Part shown: one piece after another, positions 33,967 to 34,463 of the stretch
How the letters are laid out: each line of letters opens with the position of its first letter
How positions within the stretch are numbered: the first letter of the stretch is position 1
From: Limnochordia bacterium
GTDB lineage: Bacteria > Bacillota > Limnochordia > Darwinibacteriales > DTU012
Assembly (NCBI GenBank): GCA_007116145.1
Contig: SKJB01000153.1
Coordinates: 1-34,463 of the forward strand
Length of the DNA stretch: 34,463 nt
Reading direction: 5' to 3'
The notes under the pieces: generated by a model
The model's input: only the letters and a program-made list of their open reading frames with translations
The model's database searches: none
What the model was told of the DNA's origin: nothing
Program-made: the position numbers and the translations under genes

Positions 33967-34056
33967 ATGTGAATGTAGTGCTTGCCAAAACTGGTTAGCT
34001 TAGCTAGTTTAAAGTGTGACCATTGAACCGACACTAAGGGAAGAGGAGGCAAGTAC

Positions 34057-34463
34057 ATGCGTAGTCTTTGGAAAGGTTCGATTAGTTTCGGTTTAGTAAA
34101 TATTCCCATAAAGCTATATACTGCTACCGAAAGGCAGGATGTTCGGTTCAATTACCTTCATCAAGATTGCAATACGCCCATTCGTTATCAAAAAGTGTGT
34201 CCTACATGCCAGAGAGAAGTATTAGGGGACGAAATCGTCCGCGGCTATGAATATGCCAAGGGTCATTATGTGGTGGTTTCAGAAGAGGATTTAGCGGGAG
34301 TAGCGATTGAGGCCACAAAAACTATCGACATTATCGATTTTGTCAATCTAAATCAAATTGATCCTGTATACTTTGATAAAACGTACTATCTCGAACCCGC
34401 AGAAACAGGGATGAAAGCTTACCAATTATTAAAGGAAGCAATAGCTCAAACGAGTAAAATAGC
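34057..34463 (+). CDS. ku: Non-homologous end-joining protein Ku, N-terminal part cut by the window end
   Basis: Bacterial Ku binds DNA ends and recruits the ligase LigD. The 135 visible residues start MRSLWKGSISFGLVNIPIKLYTAT, the hallmark N-terminus. GYEYAKGHYVVVS follows near residue 68-80, and EPAETGMKAYQLL near 117. A zinc-ribbon-like set of Cys (Cys38 and the pair CPTC at 49-52) is present, as in many Bacillota Ku proteins. AGAGGAGG lies about eight bases upstream of the ATG. In Bacillus, ku (ykoV) is made in the forespore and protects spores; no sigma-G site could be fixed here. The gene continues to the right. Confidence 0.95.
   Translation, partial: MRSLWKGSISFGLVNIPIKLYTATERQDVRFNYLHQDCNTPIRYQKVCPTCQREVLGDEIVRGYEYAKGHYVVVSEEDLAGVAIEATKTIDIIDFVNLNQIDPVYFDKTYYLEPAETGMKAYQLLKEAIAQTSKI

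Overview
This window reads as a chromosomal segment of an endospore-forming member of the Bacillota (Clostridia, Negativicutes or Limnochordia grade). Evidence for that is the spore gene set (dpaA/dpaB, YmxH, YlzJ, TepA, YtaF, a SleB/CwlJ-type hydrolase, a SleL/YaaH-type GH18 enzyme, PdaB-like deacetylases), a T-box leader on ileS, a PyrR attenuator, Shine-Dalgarno sites close to AGGAGG, and frequent TTG/GTG starts. No transposon, prophage, CRISPR array or toxin-antitoxin module was seen. Most of the window is a conserved, densely packed core-genome backbone.

Layout. 1-1834: end of a MctB-like gene, a GT2 glycosyltransferase and a MraY-like polytopic transferase (envelope glycan cluster). 1918-6421: dinG helicase, then a LysM/SleB-type hydrolase and two overlapping polysaccharide deacetylases. 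6665-7969 (minus strand): SH3b-GH18 spore peptidoglycan hydrolase, convergent with the deacetylases across a hairpin-rich gap. 8174-20220: the block known from Bacillus as mlpA-ymxH-dpaA-dpaB-asd-dapG-dapA-rnj-tepA-ylzJ, with extra genes inserted: an unrecognised secreted beta-rich protein (9518-10837), a YflT-like stress protein and dapB. It links lysine/diaminopimelate synthesis to spore dipicolinate. 20260-22070: Na/Pi-cotransporter-like protein and uppP. 22147-32721: ylmE-sepF-proC-yggT-ylmH-divIVA, T-box-ileS, DUF5665 gene, lspA-rluD, and attenuator-pyrR-uraA. 33049-34463: ytaF (minus strand), tRNA-Cys, and the start of ku.

The strongest candidate for something undescribed is the 439-residue protein at 9518-10837. 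It has a signal peptide, an amphipathic beta-strand pattern and a C-terminus with alternating aromatic residues ending in Trp, which is the pattern of an outer-membrane beta-barrel. If so, the host is a diderm spore former and this gene sits inside the mlpA-ymxH sporulation block. Its start codon and ribosome-binding site lie within a strong terminator-like hairpin (9477-9540), which implies RNA-level or operator control. Other points of note are a sigma-K-type promoter before dpaA, a structured gap at 6422-6664, and an unexplained 290-base stretch with crossing complementarities at 32756-33048.
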